A program made the position numbers and the translations under genes. From assembly GCA_964527215.1 (NCBI GenBank), contig CAZGNZ010000005.1, positions 73,559-137,558 on the forward strand: a DNA stretch of 64,000 nucleotides, written 5' to 3'. Shown here piece after piece: positions 53,558 through 61,523 of this stretch. This DNA comes from CAZGNZ01 sp964527215. GTDB lineage: Bacteria > Fidelibacterota > Marinisomatia > SCGC-AAA003-L08 > JACNLC01. The notes under the pieces are model-generated. The model did not search any database. It was not told where the DNA came from and worked only from the letters and a program-made list of their open reading frames with translations. Position 1 is the first letter of the stretch; the number at the start of each line of letters is the position of its first letter.

Positions 53558-54784
53558 TCACAGGTATTGATTTACTCTTTCTTCAAACAGTATTGAAAAG
53601 TGATTCATCGCAGCTTTCCAACCCTTGACTGACAAGGTCCATTTCTTACTGACATTTCTTAGTGCCAAATATATGATTTTAAACACTGATTCTTCATTTG
53701 GAAAAGATCCACGGTTTTTCACCACCTTTCTTAACGAATAATTCAACGATTCAATAGCATTGGTCGTATAGATAATTATTCTTATTTCAGGAGGATACTC
53801 AAAAAAGGCTGACAATCTTCCCCAATTAGAATACCAGGATTTACTCACCATTGGATGAGTTGGGTCCCATTTTGCAGCAAAGGCATCAAGATTCTGTCTG
53901 CCCTCATCTTCTGTTGAGGATGAATAAATCCGCTTAAGATCTTCAGCCATTTCCTTACGTTGCTTCCACGACACATAGCGAAGGCTGTAACGCACCATAT
54001 GTACAATACAGACCTGAACCTGTGTCTCAGGATAAACAGACTCTATTGCCTCAGGGAAACCCTTTAAACCATCAACGCTGGCAATAAGGATGTCCTGCAG
54101 TCCGCGGTTCTTGAGTTCGGTTAAAACCTGCAACCAGAACTCAGCTCCCTCATTCTGAGCCATCCACATTCCCAGAACTTCCTTGAGACCGTCTGCATTG
54201 ATGCCGATAGCAAGGTAAACTGCAACATTGCGAATATGACCATCTGTGCGGGCTTTGACGCGGAGCGCATCAAGAAATACAATTGGATAAAATGGCTCAA
54301 GTGGACGGCTCTGCCAAGCTTTGACTTCCCGAATGATCTCATTGGTAACATTGGATATCAGGGTCGGTGAAACTTCTACTCCGTACATTTCATGCAGGTT
54401 TGCCTGAATGTCTCTGGCGGTCATTCCTCGAGCGTACATGGCTATGATCTTGTCGTCAAAACCATCGAAGCGTGTCTGATGCTTCTGGACGATCTGGGGC
54501 TCGAATGTCCCTTCACGATCTCGAGGAACTTCTATGGGAATCTCACCCAAGTCTCCCTTGATGACTTTTGAACTGGTTCCATTGCGGGAGTTTGGTCCCT
54601 TCTTTCCTTTTTTGGAGTGCTTCTTGTAGCCAAGGTGATCAGTGATCTCTCCTTCCAGTGCACGTTCCAATATAGACTTGGTGAGTTGCTTGAGGAGCCC
54701 ACCGTTCCCCAATATGTCCTCTGGATTTTTGTAGTCCTGTAAAAGCTCATCGATGAGCTCTTCTTGCTTGGTTAATTTAGGCAT
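53558..54784 (-). CDS. IS256-family (Mutator) transposase
   Basis: 408 residues, full length. N-terminal region ALEGEITDHLGYKKH and GEIPIEVPRDREGTFEP. The DDE catalytic core is present: FLDALRVKAR with the first Asp, ASVDGLKGFPEAIESVYP with the second, and TTNAIESLNYSLRKVVKNR with the Glu. It moves the surrounding element by a copy-out-paste-in mechanism known for the family. The protein appears intact, so the element may be active. RBS TCCAGAAAGAAGGAA-like sequence precedes the ATG at 54784. Confidence 0.95.
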   Translation of the reverse strand: MPKLTKQEELIDELLQDYKNPEDILGNGGLLKQLTKSILERALEGEITDHLGYKKHSKKGKKGPNSRNGTSSKVIKGDLGEIPIEVPRDREGTFEPQIVQKHQTRFDGFDDKIIAMYARGMTARDIQANLHEMYGVEVSPTLISNVTNEIIREVKAWQSRPLEPFYPIVFLDALRVKARTDGHIRNVAVYLAIGINADGLKEVLGMWMAQNEGAEFWLQVLTELKNRGLQDILIASVDGLKGFPEAIESVYPETQVQVCIVHMVRYSLRYVSWKQRKEMAEDLKRIYSSSTEDEGRQNLDAFAAKWDPTHPMVSKSWYSNWGRLSAFFEYPPEIRIIIYTTNAIESLNYSLRKVVKNRGSFPNEESVFKIIYLALRNVSKKWTLSVKGWKAAMNHFSILFEERVNQYL

Positions 54785-54831
54785 TACTTTTTCCTTCTTT
54801 CTGGAGGTTCAAATTTCAATCTCTGCAATGC

Positions 54832-54858
54832 CATTTACACAAAATAATTTACACCCCC
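54832..54858 (-). repeat. Right terminal inverted repeat of the IS256 element
   Basis: Inverse of 53526-53552. Its outer edge touches the first codon of the truncated gene that follows. Confidence 0.8.
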
Positions 54859-55476
54859 GGAGATGATTCAGAGATTGTTTTCAATATTGATTCAAATGTT
54901 GAAGTTTATGGTATTCAATTTGAATTTTCTTATAATAAAGAAGATTATGATTTGTTTTCTATAAATCAAACTTCTGAATCTAGTGCATTAGAACTCGCTT
55001 TTAACGAGTATGATGAAGGCTCTGTAAGAGTTGTACTGTATCCTATTACTGATGATTATATTGAATCAGGGAATTATGAAATTCTTACTGTTCATTTAAT
55101 TGGATTAGGACGAGGATTTAGCCAAGAAGTTAAAATTGAAAATCTGCTTATATCTGATTTGACTGGGACTAACATTAATAGAAATCATCAGGACATACTT
55201 TCTGAGATTACACAAAATCATTCATTGTTAAGCGTATATCCAAACCCCTTTAATCCAGCAACACTTATTTCGATAGATATTTCTGAGTACTGTGATTTGT
55301 CACTCAGAATATATGATATTACTGGTAGAGAAGTTGATATCTTGTACGATGGACCAATTTCTCAAGGCACGCATTCGTATAAATGGGACGCATTGGAATT
55401 TTCTTCAGGAATATATATAGTAAAAATGTCTTCAGGAAAATATTCAACATCACACAAAATCCAATTACTCAAGTAG
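54859..55476 (+). pseudogene. 5'-truncated gene for a cohesin-like protein with type IX sorting domain
   Basis: The frame is open from the IS256 edge (GDDSEIVFNIDSNVEVYG) to the stop at 55476, about 205 codons; the 5' part is gone. A cohesin-like beta module (VYGIQFEFSYN to IENLLISDLTG) resembles the module in the C25 protease (VAGFQFTVQG to VENIIVADLYG). A type IX sorting domain follows (YPNPFNPATLISIDI, ending KIQLLK). It is markedly AT-richer than the protease gene, with codons such as AAT, ATT and TTA dominant, which hints at transfer from another source or relaxed selection. The missing half was not found on the other side of the IS. Confidence 0.8.
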
Positions 55477-55487
55477 TTAAACTTATA

Positions 55488-55526
55488 AAGGGGCTGTACC
55501 CACCTACTGAGACAGCCCCTTTTTAT
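55488..55526 (+). terminator. Rho-independent terminator after the truncated sorting-domain gene
   Basis: Perfect 10-bp stem AAGGGGCTGT (55488-55497) / ACAGCCCCTT (55512-55521) with a 14-base loop, followed by TTTTATATC. It begins 11 bp after the stop codon at 55476. Confidence 0.9.
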
Positions 55527-55609
55527 ATCACTCCTCCCCCACCTCCACTGGCACGTTCTGACCTGCATACAACACCAGCACTAAAGAGCATGGAAAAAAA
55601 CGATCACGC

Positions 55610-55690
55610 TCGGACACCTATTCCGGAAAATTTCGGACAGCGATTCCGATTTGATTCGGACACCTGTTCCGATTTCATTTCGGACAGTTT
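55610..55690 (+). repeat. Tandem 23-bp repeats, probable IS21-family end remnant
   Basis: Three units and a partial fourth start at 55610, 55633, 55656 and 55680, each TCGGACA followed by ATTCCG or GTTCCG at the same distance. Read on minus they give GGTGTCCGA repeats of the kind found as multiple terminal repeats of IS21-family elements. No IstA or IstB gene is present, so only the end would remain. Confidence 0.55.
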
Positions 55691-56005
55691 TTGGTTTTTT
55701 TCGGAATAATTTTGGAAAGTCCATTGGCGAATAATTATTCTGCAACCGTCTTCTGTTTCACATGTAGATATCCTTCCATTCACATAACATTCGGATATCC
55801 ATCTCTATTTGACGCCCTTCGGCGTCCATACAATATGATAATCACATTTATATACTGTGTGAGTTAACTTCCTGTACTTGCTCATTGGAAAAATTAACCC
55901 AGACAGTTTATCATGGCAAAGCCTTACGTCAAGGACTACTGTCGAAGACAGTGGGTTTCTACATTAAACTAAATTGTGTTGAATTTTTGCTTTTCCGCAT
56001 CAATA

Positions 56006-56046
56006 CATTTTCATCATCTCATCACGAAGTATCATGAAATATCCGG
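56006..56046 (+). repeat. 41-bp dispersed repeat, copy 2
   Basis: Matches 2502-2542 with four mismatches. It lies about 80 bp before the toxin-antitoxin pair, outside its likely operator. Confidence 0.7.
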
Positions 56047-56070
56047 ACCAATCAGACAACTTATCAATTC

Positions 56071-56112
56071 AGTTGGTCATTATGGTCAGTTATGGTTAAT
56101 ATGGTACAGTTA
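56071..56112 (+). promoter_or_regulatory. Iterated TGGT boxes upstream of the antitoxin, possible operator
   Basis: TGGT occurs at 56074, 56083, 56093 and 56102, spaced 9, 10 and 9 bp, within near-repeats TATGGTCAGT and TATGGTTAAT. The last box ends about 23 bp before the antitoxin ATG. One-turn spacing fits side-by-side binding of an autoregulating Phd-type dimer (inference). Confidence 0.45.
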
Positions 56113-56127
56113 AAATGAGGAAAGAAA

Positions 56128-56370
56128 ATGATCGTTAACATTGCGGAGGCAAAAGCAAAACTGTCAAGCCTGATCAGCGCGGTACTTGCGGGAGAGAAGG
56201 TGGTTATTGCGAAAAACAATTTACCATTGGTTGATCTGGTTATCCATAAAAGAAACGGCAAGCGCAAACTTGGACTTGTCCCCAACATTGATATTCCAGC
56301 CGATTTTGATGAAGAAGATGACACATTGAATCAGATGTTTTACGGAGTTTCCAATGAAGATTCTGCTTGA
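56128..56370 (+). CDS. Phd/YefM-type antitoxin
   Basis: 80 residues. The N-terminus IVNIAEAKAKLSSLISAVLAGEKVVIAK is the Phd/YefM DNA-binding fold; LVDLVIHKRNGKRKLG leads to a disordered acidic tail (DFDEEDDTLNQMF) that would wrap the toxin. GAGGAAAG stands before the ATG. It overlaps the toxin gene by 17 bp, so the two are translated together. Complexes of this type normally repress their own promoter. Confidence 0.9.
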   Translation: MIVNIAEAKAKLSSLISAVLAGEKVVIAKNNLPLVDLVIHKRNGKRKLGLVPNIDIPADFDEEDDTLNQMFYGVSNEDSA

Positions 56371-56728
56371 TACCCATATCTTTCTCTGGGCAATATCATC
56401 GCCGCAGAAAATGGCGAAAAACAAAAGGCAATGCATCGAAAGTCTTGCAAACACGATCTATTTAAGTTCAATCTCGATTGCTGAGATTATGATAAAAGCA
56501 TCAATTGGCAAGCTGAAAGTCGATTATGATCCTGTTTCTGTCGCGGAGCAGAGCGGGTTTGAGTTAATTGGATATAAAGCACATGATGCTATCCTGCTGA
56601 AAGATCTGCCGTTTCATCACAAAGATCCATTTGACAGAATGCTGATTTCTCAAAGTTTAGCGAATGATCTCCCTATCCTCACCGACGATAGTAAATTCCA
56701 GATGTATTCCTGCCGACTGGTAGAATGA
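56354..56728 (+). CDS. PIN-domain toxin (VapC-like ribonuclease)
   Basis: 124 residues. The acidic PIN residues are in place: Asp6 (LLDTHIFLW), Glu44 (SIAEI), Asp91/Asp94 (KDPFDRML) and Asp111 (TDDSKF). It belongs to the Sll0205-like PIN group commonly paired with Phd antitoxins and cleaves RNA using bound magnesium. GGAG lies six bases before the ATG, within the end of the antitoxin gene. The pair is typical accessory cargo beside mobile elements. Confidence 0.92.
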   Translation: MKILLDTHIFLWAISSPQKMAKNKRQCIESLANTIYLSSISIAEIMIKASIGKLKVDYDPVSVAEQSGFELIGYKAHDAILLKDLPFHHKDPFDRMLISQSLANDLPILTDDSKFQMYSCRLVE

Positions 56729-56800
56729 AAAACAAAACCATTTCGAGTTAAGCAATCAATCCTGCATTCGGGAAGTCAGTCGTGAAACAGTATTTCCGGA

Positions 56801-58099
56801 CTAAACCCCGGATTCGAAATGCTGCCTGCGTCTTTCCGGGTCCTGCGGACAAAAAGGCTGACATCTGGCACAGCTGAAACAGGCAGACCGGACCGGCTCA
56901 TAACCGGATAAATTCCGAATTCCCAGCAGAGCCAGGCTTTTCCACCAGAACACCAGCCCCAGAAACATTCCCAGCCCGATACTCATTTTCCGAAACCGCT
57001 TCTGGATGAGGGCCGCATTCTGCAGCAGTTCTTCCACCGAACTGCCGCTTTCATTGAAAGTGCGGCTGGTCAGATCAGGCTCAAGTGCGGGGTTCAGAAT
57101 CTCTTCGCTGATCTGACCGGCCAGGGCAACGGTATGATGGGAATACGACAGCGGTTCGGAATACATCTGCCCCAACCAGGCACCGCCCCCCAGCCACAGC
57201 GGCAGAGTGGCAGCGACCACCAGAAAACGGTGTTTGATTTTTTGTCTTGTCTCAGCAGAAGGCATTGATTCAGGGACTGCAATGGCCAGATAGGGGCAGG
57301 CCTCCTCACAGAGCTGACAGGAAGTACAGTCATCCGGAGTAATTTTCAGGTGATATCGGGAAAAAAATGACATCCAGGAAAGCAGCACACCATATGGGCA
57401 GAGAAACCGGCAGTACGGCCGACCGACCACCATACTGAGTATCAGAAAACTGATACCGAAAATCACCTGTTCAAGTCCGCCGCCGATCCTGAAAATCGGG
57501 ATGAACGGATCCAGCCTGCAGATCAGGAATCCCGCACCGGTTCCCGCCATCAGGACCGCCAGACTCAATAAGATAACCGGCACCAAACTCAGGATTTCAT
57601 TCAGCCAGCGGGGAATTTTGACGGATTTTACCAGCACCAGATCCTGCACAGCGCCGATGGGGCAAACGGCACCGCAGAATATCCTGCCGAAAAACAGGGC
57701 AAAAATCAGCGGCAGCAGGAAAAAAAGAGCAGCACTCAGCGGCAGAAAATAAGTCGGTTTGGCTATGGTCAGCACAATATTCTGAACTGCTCCCACCGAA
57801 CAGACGCATCCCTTTTTGAAAAAACCAAAATACAGGATGGAAAACACACTCAGCAGCACCATCCCGTTCCGGCTTCGTTTCCGAATGACCAGAATGGTTC
57901 CTGTGATCAGCGCCAGAAACAGGATAAGCACATCAACGTATTCCAGAAGCAGTGATCCTGGTGTCGGCACAGACGTAAGGGGCTGGACGTAGTCCGTTTC
58001 AAATTCCGGTTTGGGGAAACGGTCAACTCCCTGCAGCAGCTGCGTGAGGCAGAGTAACAGAAATTTTACAAGGTATTTTGTTTTCCGCAAGTCAGGCAT
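56801..58099 (-). CDS. NapH/NosR-like polytopic iron-sulphur membrane protein
   Basis: 432 residues with about eight transmembrane helices. Cys motifs: GCVCSVGAVQN (about 97), FCGAVCPIGAVQD and YCRFLCPYGVLLSW (the paired CX3CP motifs of NapH, NosR and CcoG relatives), then a ferredoxin site CTSCQLCEEACP and a C-terminal CFSCARCQPFCPQ. Such proteins pass electrons from quinol across the membrane to a periplasmic partner. A periplasmic insertion at about 320-370 lacks Cys. It overlaps the ferredoxin gene by 8 bp and is last in the five-gene operon. No nitrous oxide or nitrate reductase is present, so its acceptor must be different. Confidence 0.85.
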   Translation of the reverse strand: MPDLRKTKYLVKFLLLCLTQLLQGVDRFPKPEFETDYVQPLTSVPTPGSLLLEYVDVLILFLALITGTILVIRKRSRNGMVLLSVFSILYFGFFKKGCVCSVGAVQNIVLTIAKPTYFLPLSAALFFLLPLIFALFFGRIFCGAVCPIGAVQDLVLVKSVKIPRWLNEILSLVPVILLSLAVLMAGTGAGFLICRLDPFIPIFRIGGGLEQVIFGISFLILSMVVGRPYCRFLCPYGVLLSWMSFFSRYHLKITPDDCTSCQLCEEACPYLAIAVPESMPSAETRQKIKHRFLVVAATLPLWLGGGAWLGQMYSEPLSYSHHTVALAGQISEEILNPALEPDLTSRTFNESGSSVEELLQNAALIQKRFRKMSIGLGMFLGLVFWWKSLALLGIRNLSGYEPVRSACFSCARCQPFCPQDPERRRQHFESGV

Positions 58100-58673
58100 T
58101 CTCCGGCTCGCCGCCGCCCTGTTCGCCTTTCAGGATATAGGCCTGATCCGCGGGAATTCGGCGAATGGCATCGGATGGACAGTTCCGGGCAATTCGACAT
58201 TCGTTGCAGTTGAGACAGCGATCGTGGCGGATCTGAAGATACAGGGAGCCGTTTCCAAATGCGGTGCAGCCTTTGACACATTTTCCGCATCCGATACACA
58301 GTTCCTCCCGAATCGAATATTCAAAATAGGGATCTTCAATGAAAGTTCGCCGGATCGCATCGGTGGGACACAGCCGGTTCTCCGCGCCGGTTTCCAGAAT
58401 CCGGGCATCAGGGGGGAAATATCCGCCGCAGAGCTGGCAGTACCCGCAAACATCATAGGCATGCACGCATTTTACCGCTGATTCCGGCAGCACGCAATGG
58501 GTGGCGCAGTTACCGCACTGGGTACACAGTTCGGGATCAATCTGCCAGACGGTTTCCCGGGATGCGGATTTCATCAGGCTCGCTGCACCAACACCTCCGA
58601 TACCGGCTGCCAGAACAGTCCTCATTCCGGATCGGAAGAAATCCTTTCGGGTCAGTTTTTTCTCATCAGCCAC
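58092..58673 (-). CDS. Exported polyferredoxin, NapG-like
   Basis: 193 residues. The N-terminus KKLTRKDFFRSGMRTVLAAG resembles a Tat signal with a single Arg-Lys pair; export is likely but not certain. Cys motifs for up to four [4Fe-4S] clusters: CTQCGNCATHC, CGYCQLCGGYF, CIGCGKCVKGC and CLNCNECRIARNCP. It is expected in the periplasm as electron carrier between the NapH/NosR-like protein and the propeller proteins. Adjacent to the small Cys-rich gene with no gap. Confidence 0.87.
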   Translation of the reverse strand: MADEKKLTRKDFFRSGMRTVLAAGIGGVGAASLMKSASRETVWQIDPELCTQCGNCATHCVLPESAVKCVHAYDVCGYCQLCGGYFPPDARILETGAENRLCPTDAIRRTFIEDPYFEYSIREELCIGCGKCVKGCTAFGNGSLYLQIRHDRCLNCNECRIARNCPSDAIRRIPADQAYILKGEQGGGEPENA

Positions 58674-58907
58674 TTAAACACTCTCCGAAAAAGGTTTTTC
58701 GCCACCACTGTGTCTGTACCCGACCGCGGACGGGAGGGGACATTTATCAAGTTTCCCGCAGCCGCGGCAGATCCCGCCGCCGGAACATACATGGTCCTCA
58801 CGCCTCAGCCTGATCCGTTTCTGAATCAGCAGTACTGCACTGCCCATCCCCAGAATCAATCCAAAGCAATACCGGCCCAGCCGGATAAAAAATGATTTTC
58901 TCGTCAT
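58674..58907 (-). CDS. Small membrane-anchored Cys-rich protein
   Basis: 77 residues. A signal/anchor helix (YCFGLILGMGSAVLLI) is followed by CSGGGICRGCGKLDKCP, four Cys spaced C-x5-C-x2-C-x5-C, which could bind one Fe-S cluster or zinc. The start ATG overlaps the preceding propeller stop (ATGA at 58904-58907), and its own stop touches the ferredoxin gene. No family recognised. Its place inside the overlap-linked operon suggests a structural or electron-transfer subunit. Confidence 0.7.
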   Translation of the reverse strand: MTRKSFFIRLGRYCFGLILGMGSAVLLIQKRIRLRREDHVCSGGGICRGCGKLDKCPLPSAVGYRHSGGEKPFSESV

Positions 58908-59896
58908 TGCATCTCTTTCTCTGCGTGTCGGATCAAATCAAACACCCGTACACAGCCCATTGCTGAATCCAGCACATACACCTTCCCTGAAACATCCACT
59001 GCGATGTCGGCAGATTCCACATCCGCGTGGAACTGGTTCGGTCCCGCAACCACCGCCTCCAGCAGACCCTCGGTACTGTACCTTTTAATGCGGAGTATTC
59101 CTTTTTCACTGGTAAAAATTTTCCCGTCTGAGGTTACGGCTATATGGGCAGGATTGCAGCAGCCGCAGAATCCGGAAACATCCGTTCCCGTATGCTGCCA
59201 GGATGTGAGCCACTGCCCGTCAGCGGCAAAATTCAGAAGCATATGCATCCCGGGGTTTACCGCCCATATTGTGGAGTCCGGTCCGGAACACACATCAAAA
59301 TAGGGGCTGGGGATGATAAATCCGTGTGAGGCAATCCCGGGAATCCGGCCGTCAATCAGGGATATTTCTCCTGATTTCAGTTCCAGCCTGACTATTTGGC
59401 GTTTTCCGGCATCACCCATCAGGAGCGCATCCTGAACCCGAGCAAGCGAGACAACATGACTGCTGCGCTCGAGAACGTGCAGTTCCATCTCAGACCCGTT
59501 AATTAGATCAACTTGCCGGACAACGTGAAAATGCCCGAAATACAGCCTGTCATCATCTCCGGTTATGGAATAAGGTGTCAGCTGAAGGTCAAACCATCTG
59601 AGGGAGCGTCCGGATGCTGTAAGAATTTCCGCGCTGTTTGAACCTCCCACCAGAAGCCTTCCGCCCTGATCGATTGCAAGGCAGGTGGGCAGGGTTGATT
59701 TCAGCGGTATCTGCTGAATTTCCTGATACTGAATCAGGTCCGGATTGATTTCCCGATACTGCTCCAGCGACATGGCGAACGCGTTTTCAGCCAGGCCGTC
59801 CCGGCGGTTGAATGCCGCTTTCAGCCCAAAGTACAGGATGGCTGCCACTGCTGCAGTCAGTACGGATAACAGGATGGTTCTTCGGATTGTCTTCAT
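58904..59896 (-). CDS. NHL-like propeller with CGCCNP motif
   Basis: 330 residues. An N-terminal membrane anchor (ILLSVLTAAVAAILYFGL) precedes a propeller with NHL-like blades (TCLAIDQGGRLLVGGS, SADIAVDVSGKVYVLDSAM). GFCGCCNPAHIAVTSDG carries three Cys in a row of five residues, a motif I associate with uncharacterised propellers coded beside Fe-S proteins in planctomycete-like genomes. The Cys could hold a metal or a redox disulphide. Periplasm-facing. Overlaps both neighbours by 4 bp. Confidence 0.8.
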   Translation of the reverse strand: MKTIRRTILLSVLTAAVAAILYFGLKAAFNRRDGLAENAFAMSLEQYREINPDLIQYQEIQQIPLKSTLPTCLAIDQGGRLLVGGSNSAEILTASGRSLRWFDLQLTPYSITGDDDRLYFGHFHVVRQVDLINGSEMELHVLERSSHVVSLARVQDALLMGDAGKRQIVRLELKSGEISLIDGRIPGIASHGFIIPSPYFDVCSGPDSTIWAVNPGMHMLLNFAADGQWLTSWQHTGTDVSGFCGCCNPAHIAVTSDGKIFTSEKGILRIKRYSTEGLLEAVVAGPNQFHADVESADIAVDVSGKVYVLDSAMGCVRVFDLIRHAEKEMQ

Positions 59897-61404
59897 TTAT
59901 TTATCCCTGAAACGGATGCGGGTTCTTTCCTCAAATCCAGGCACAGCATATGTCGGGAATCCCTGACAATCAGCCGACCGCGGGAGATGGCCGGTGGCCC
60001 CCAGGCATCATGACCGTCCAGCACCTGTGCCGAATCCAGCAGCCGGCAGGACTGCGTTGACAGACGGAACATCGCCAGACGGCCGGTATCATCCATGATC
60101 AGGATTTTCCCATCAGCCGCAATGTATCCGCCCAGTCCGAATTTCTGGTCACTGCCGCTGGCCCAAACCACCTCCCGGGGATTATGGGCAGGACTGCACA
60201 CCAGCTGTTCGTGCAGATTACCGGCATCTTTCGGCAGCACTGTGAACAGGTATCCGTCATAATAAATGGGTGTCTGCTGTTCAGACGCCAGTCCGTCTTT
60301 TGGAGACCAGGCGGCCAGTGAATCCACTCGAAAGGTCTCCCCATTCGAATACAACTGCATCAGCATGCTGCCGGCACTGTACCCGGCCGTCAGAAAAAGC
60401 TGTCCGCCGGCCAGCGGGACCGGTGTGGGTGCCAACACATTGTGATGCCACAAATCCGATTCCCACAAAAGTTTTCCCTGATCCGGACCGTCGGTCTGAA
60501 CAGCGAATATCCCGCCGATTGCGCTGTAGACCAGCATCTGCTTTCCGTCAAACGCCATCGGCTGTACGGAACTGTGCGACATCTGCCATTGACGGGGATT
60601 GGGTGTTTCCCACAGAACTTCACCCGTGCGGCAGTCCACACCAATCATCAATGCCCGCCCGCCGGGGGCTATCACAGCCACATCATCAATGATGACCGGG
60701 CACTGCCCGGTGTACCAGAGGGGAACGACCGTGTCATATTCCGAGGGCAGATCGAATCCCCAGAGAAATTCCCCGTTCCGGGCATCGGCGCACATTACCT
60801 GACAGCGGGGACCGATGGTAACGACAAAATCGTCTGTCACTGCCGGGACAGTGCGGGACATTCCATGATTGCGCTTCACAGTAACGGGATACCCGAGCTG
60901 CCATATTTCCTGTCCGGTTTCCAGCAGGATGCAGCGCAGCAGATCTGCTTTCTGTTCTTCATCATAATCCAGAACATACACCCGCCCTTTATGAATGGCG
61001 GCACCGGCATGTCCTTCGCCCAGCTCGATGCTCCACAAAACCGGCGGACCGGTGTCCGGCCAGTCGTCTGCCAGCGCTGTTGTCTCGGTACTGATCCCAT
61101 TACGATCCGGCCCACGAAAAGAGGGCCAGCTGCTCCGTCTGAACTCAGAAGGAATGACGGTTTTGAAATCAGAATTCAGGATGGAATCCGGTAAAAACCG
61201 CTGCGACAGTGTACCAATGTCTATTTTTTCACCGAATGCGCCTGCCGTGAATTCCGGCGGGGTATTATCTTCTCCGGGAACACTGATGGTCAAATGCCTG
61301 GCCGGTTCCATTCGCAGCCAGCCGTATATCATCCCCATTCCAAGAATCAGGGTCAGGATTCCGGCAGCCCGTATCAGATAGGATTTTTTGGAATCAGTCG
61401 GCAT
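59893..61404 (-). CDS. Membrane-anchored PQQ-like beta-propeller, first gene of the NosR-like operon
   Basis: 503 residues. One N-terminal helix (AAGILTLILGMGMIYGWL) anchors a periplasmic propeller beginning SSWPSFRGPDRNG. Blades include LLETGQEIWQLGYP, ADARNGEFLWGFD and GVDCRTGEVLWETPNP. Two Cys (GPRCQVMCADA and GVDCRTG) lie in strands; no quinoprotein vicinal disulphide is visible. It resembles 50955-52664 in architecture. Its ATG at 61404 marks the start of the five-gene transcript; the promoter should lie in 61405-61523. Confidence 0.85.
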   Translation of the reverse strand: MPTDSKKSYLIRAAGILTLILGMGMIYGWLRMEPARHLTISVPGEDNTPPEFTAGAFGEKIDIGTLSQRFLPDSILNSDFKTVIPSEFRRSSWPSFRGPDRNGISTETTALADDWPDTGPPVLWSIELGEGHAGAAIHKGRVYVLDYDEEQKADLLRCILLETGQEIWQLGYPVTVKRNHGMSRTVPAVTDDFVVTIGPRCQVMCADARNGEFLWGFDLPSEYDTVVPLWYTGQCPVIIDDVAVIAPGGRALMIGVDCRTGEVLWETPNPRQWQMSHSSVQPMAFDGKQMLVYSAIGGIFAVQTDGPDQGKLLWESDLWHHNVLAPTPVPLAGGQLFLTAGYSAGSMLMQLYSNGETFRVDSLAAWSPKDGLASEQQTPIYYDGYLFTVLPKDAGNLHEQLVCSPAHNPREVVWASGSDQKFGLGGYIAADGKILIMDDTGRLAMFRLSTQSCRLLDSAQVLDGHDAWGPPAISRGRLIVRDSRHMLCLDLRKEPASVSGINK

Positions 61405-61523
61405 GTCTGGTACTCTGACGATAGGATGAAATTCCAGAAAGTCGAGTCGGCGCTGACATCTGTACTTCAGCGGCGTGGTTTATCCGCGTTCGTCTGCAGG
61501 CGCTTGTCAGGTGACTTTCGATT

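Larger units (their letters stand above)
53526..54858 (-). mobile_element. IS256-family insertion sequence, complete
   Basis: About 1333 bp. The ends are imperfect 27-bp inverted repeats: 53526-53552 begins GGGCGTGTCAAG and ends with ATTTTGTGTAAATG; 54832-54858 is its inverse (GGGGGTGTAAATT, then the same 14-bp core). The element contains one transposase gene. I find no 8-bp target duplication (TCAAAAAA on the left, GGAGATGA on the right), so the flanks have been rearranged since insertion. It cuts into a secretion-domain gene on its right side. Confidence 0.85.
55527..56070. other. Intergenic region with a 23-bp tandem repeat and a dispersed repeat
   Basis: No gene. It contains the TCGGACA tandem repeat (55610-55690) and the 41-bp repeat copy at 56006-56046. 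The rest is AT-rich and featureless. Confidence 0.5.

Noticed and set aside
55549..55570. Sigma-54 promoter-like TGGCACG
   Set aside because: The downstream TGC is too far from the TGGCAC half for a -24/-12 promoter, and it follows a terminator with no gene close behind.
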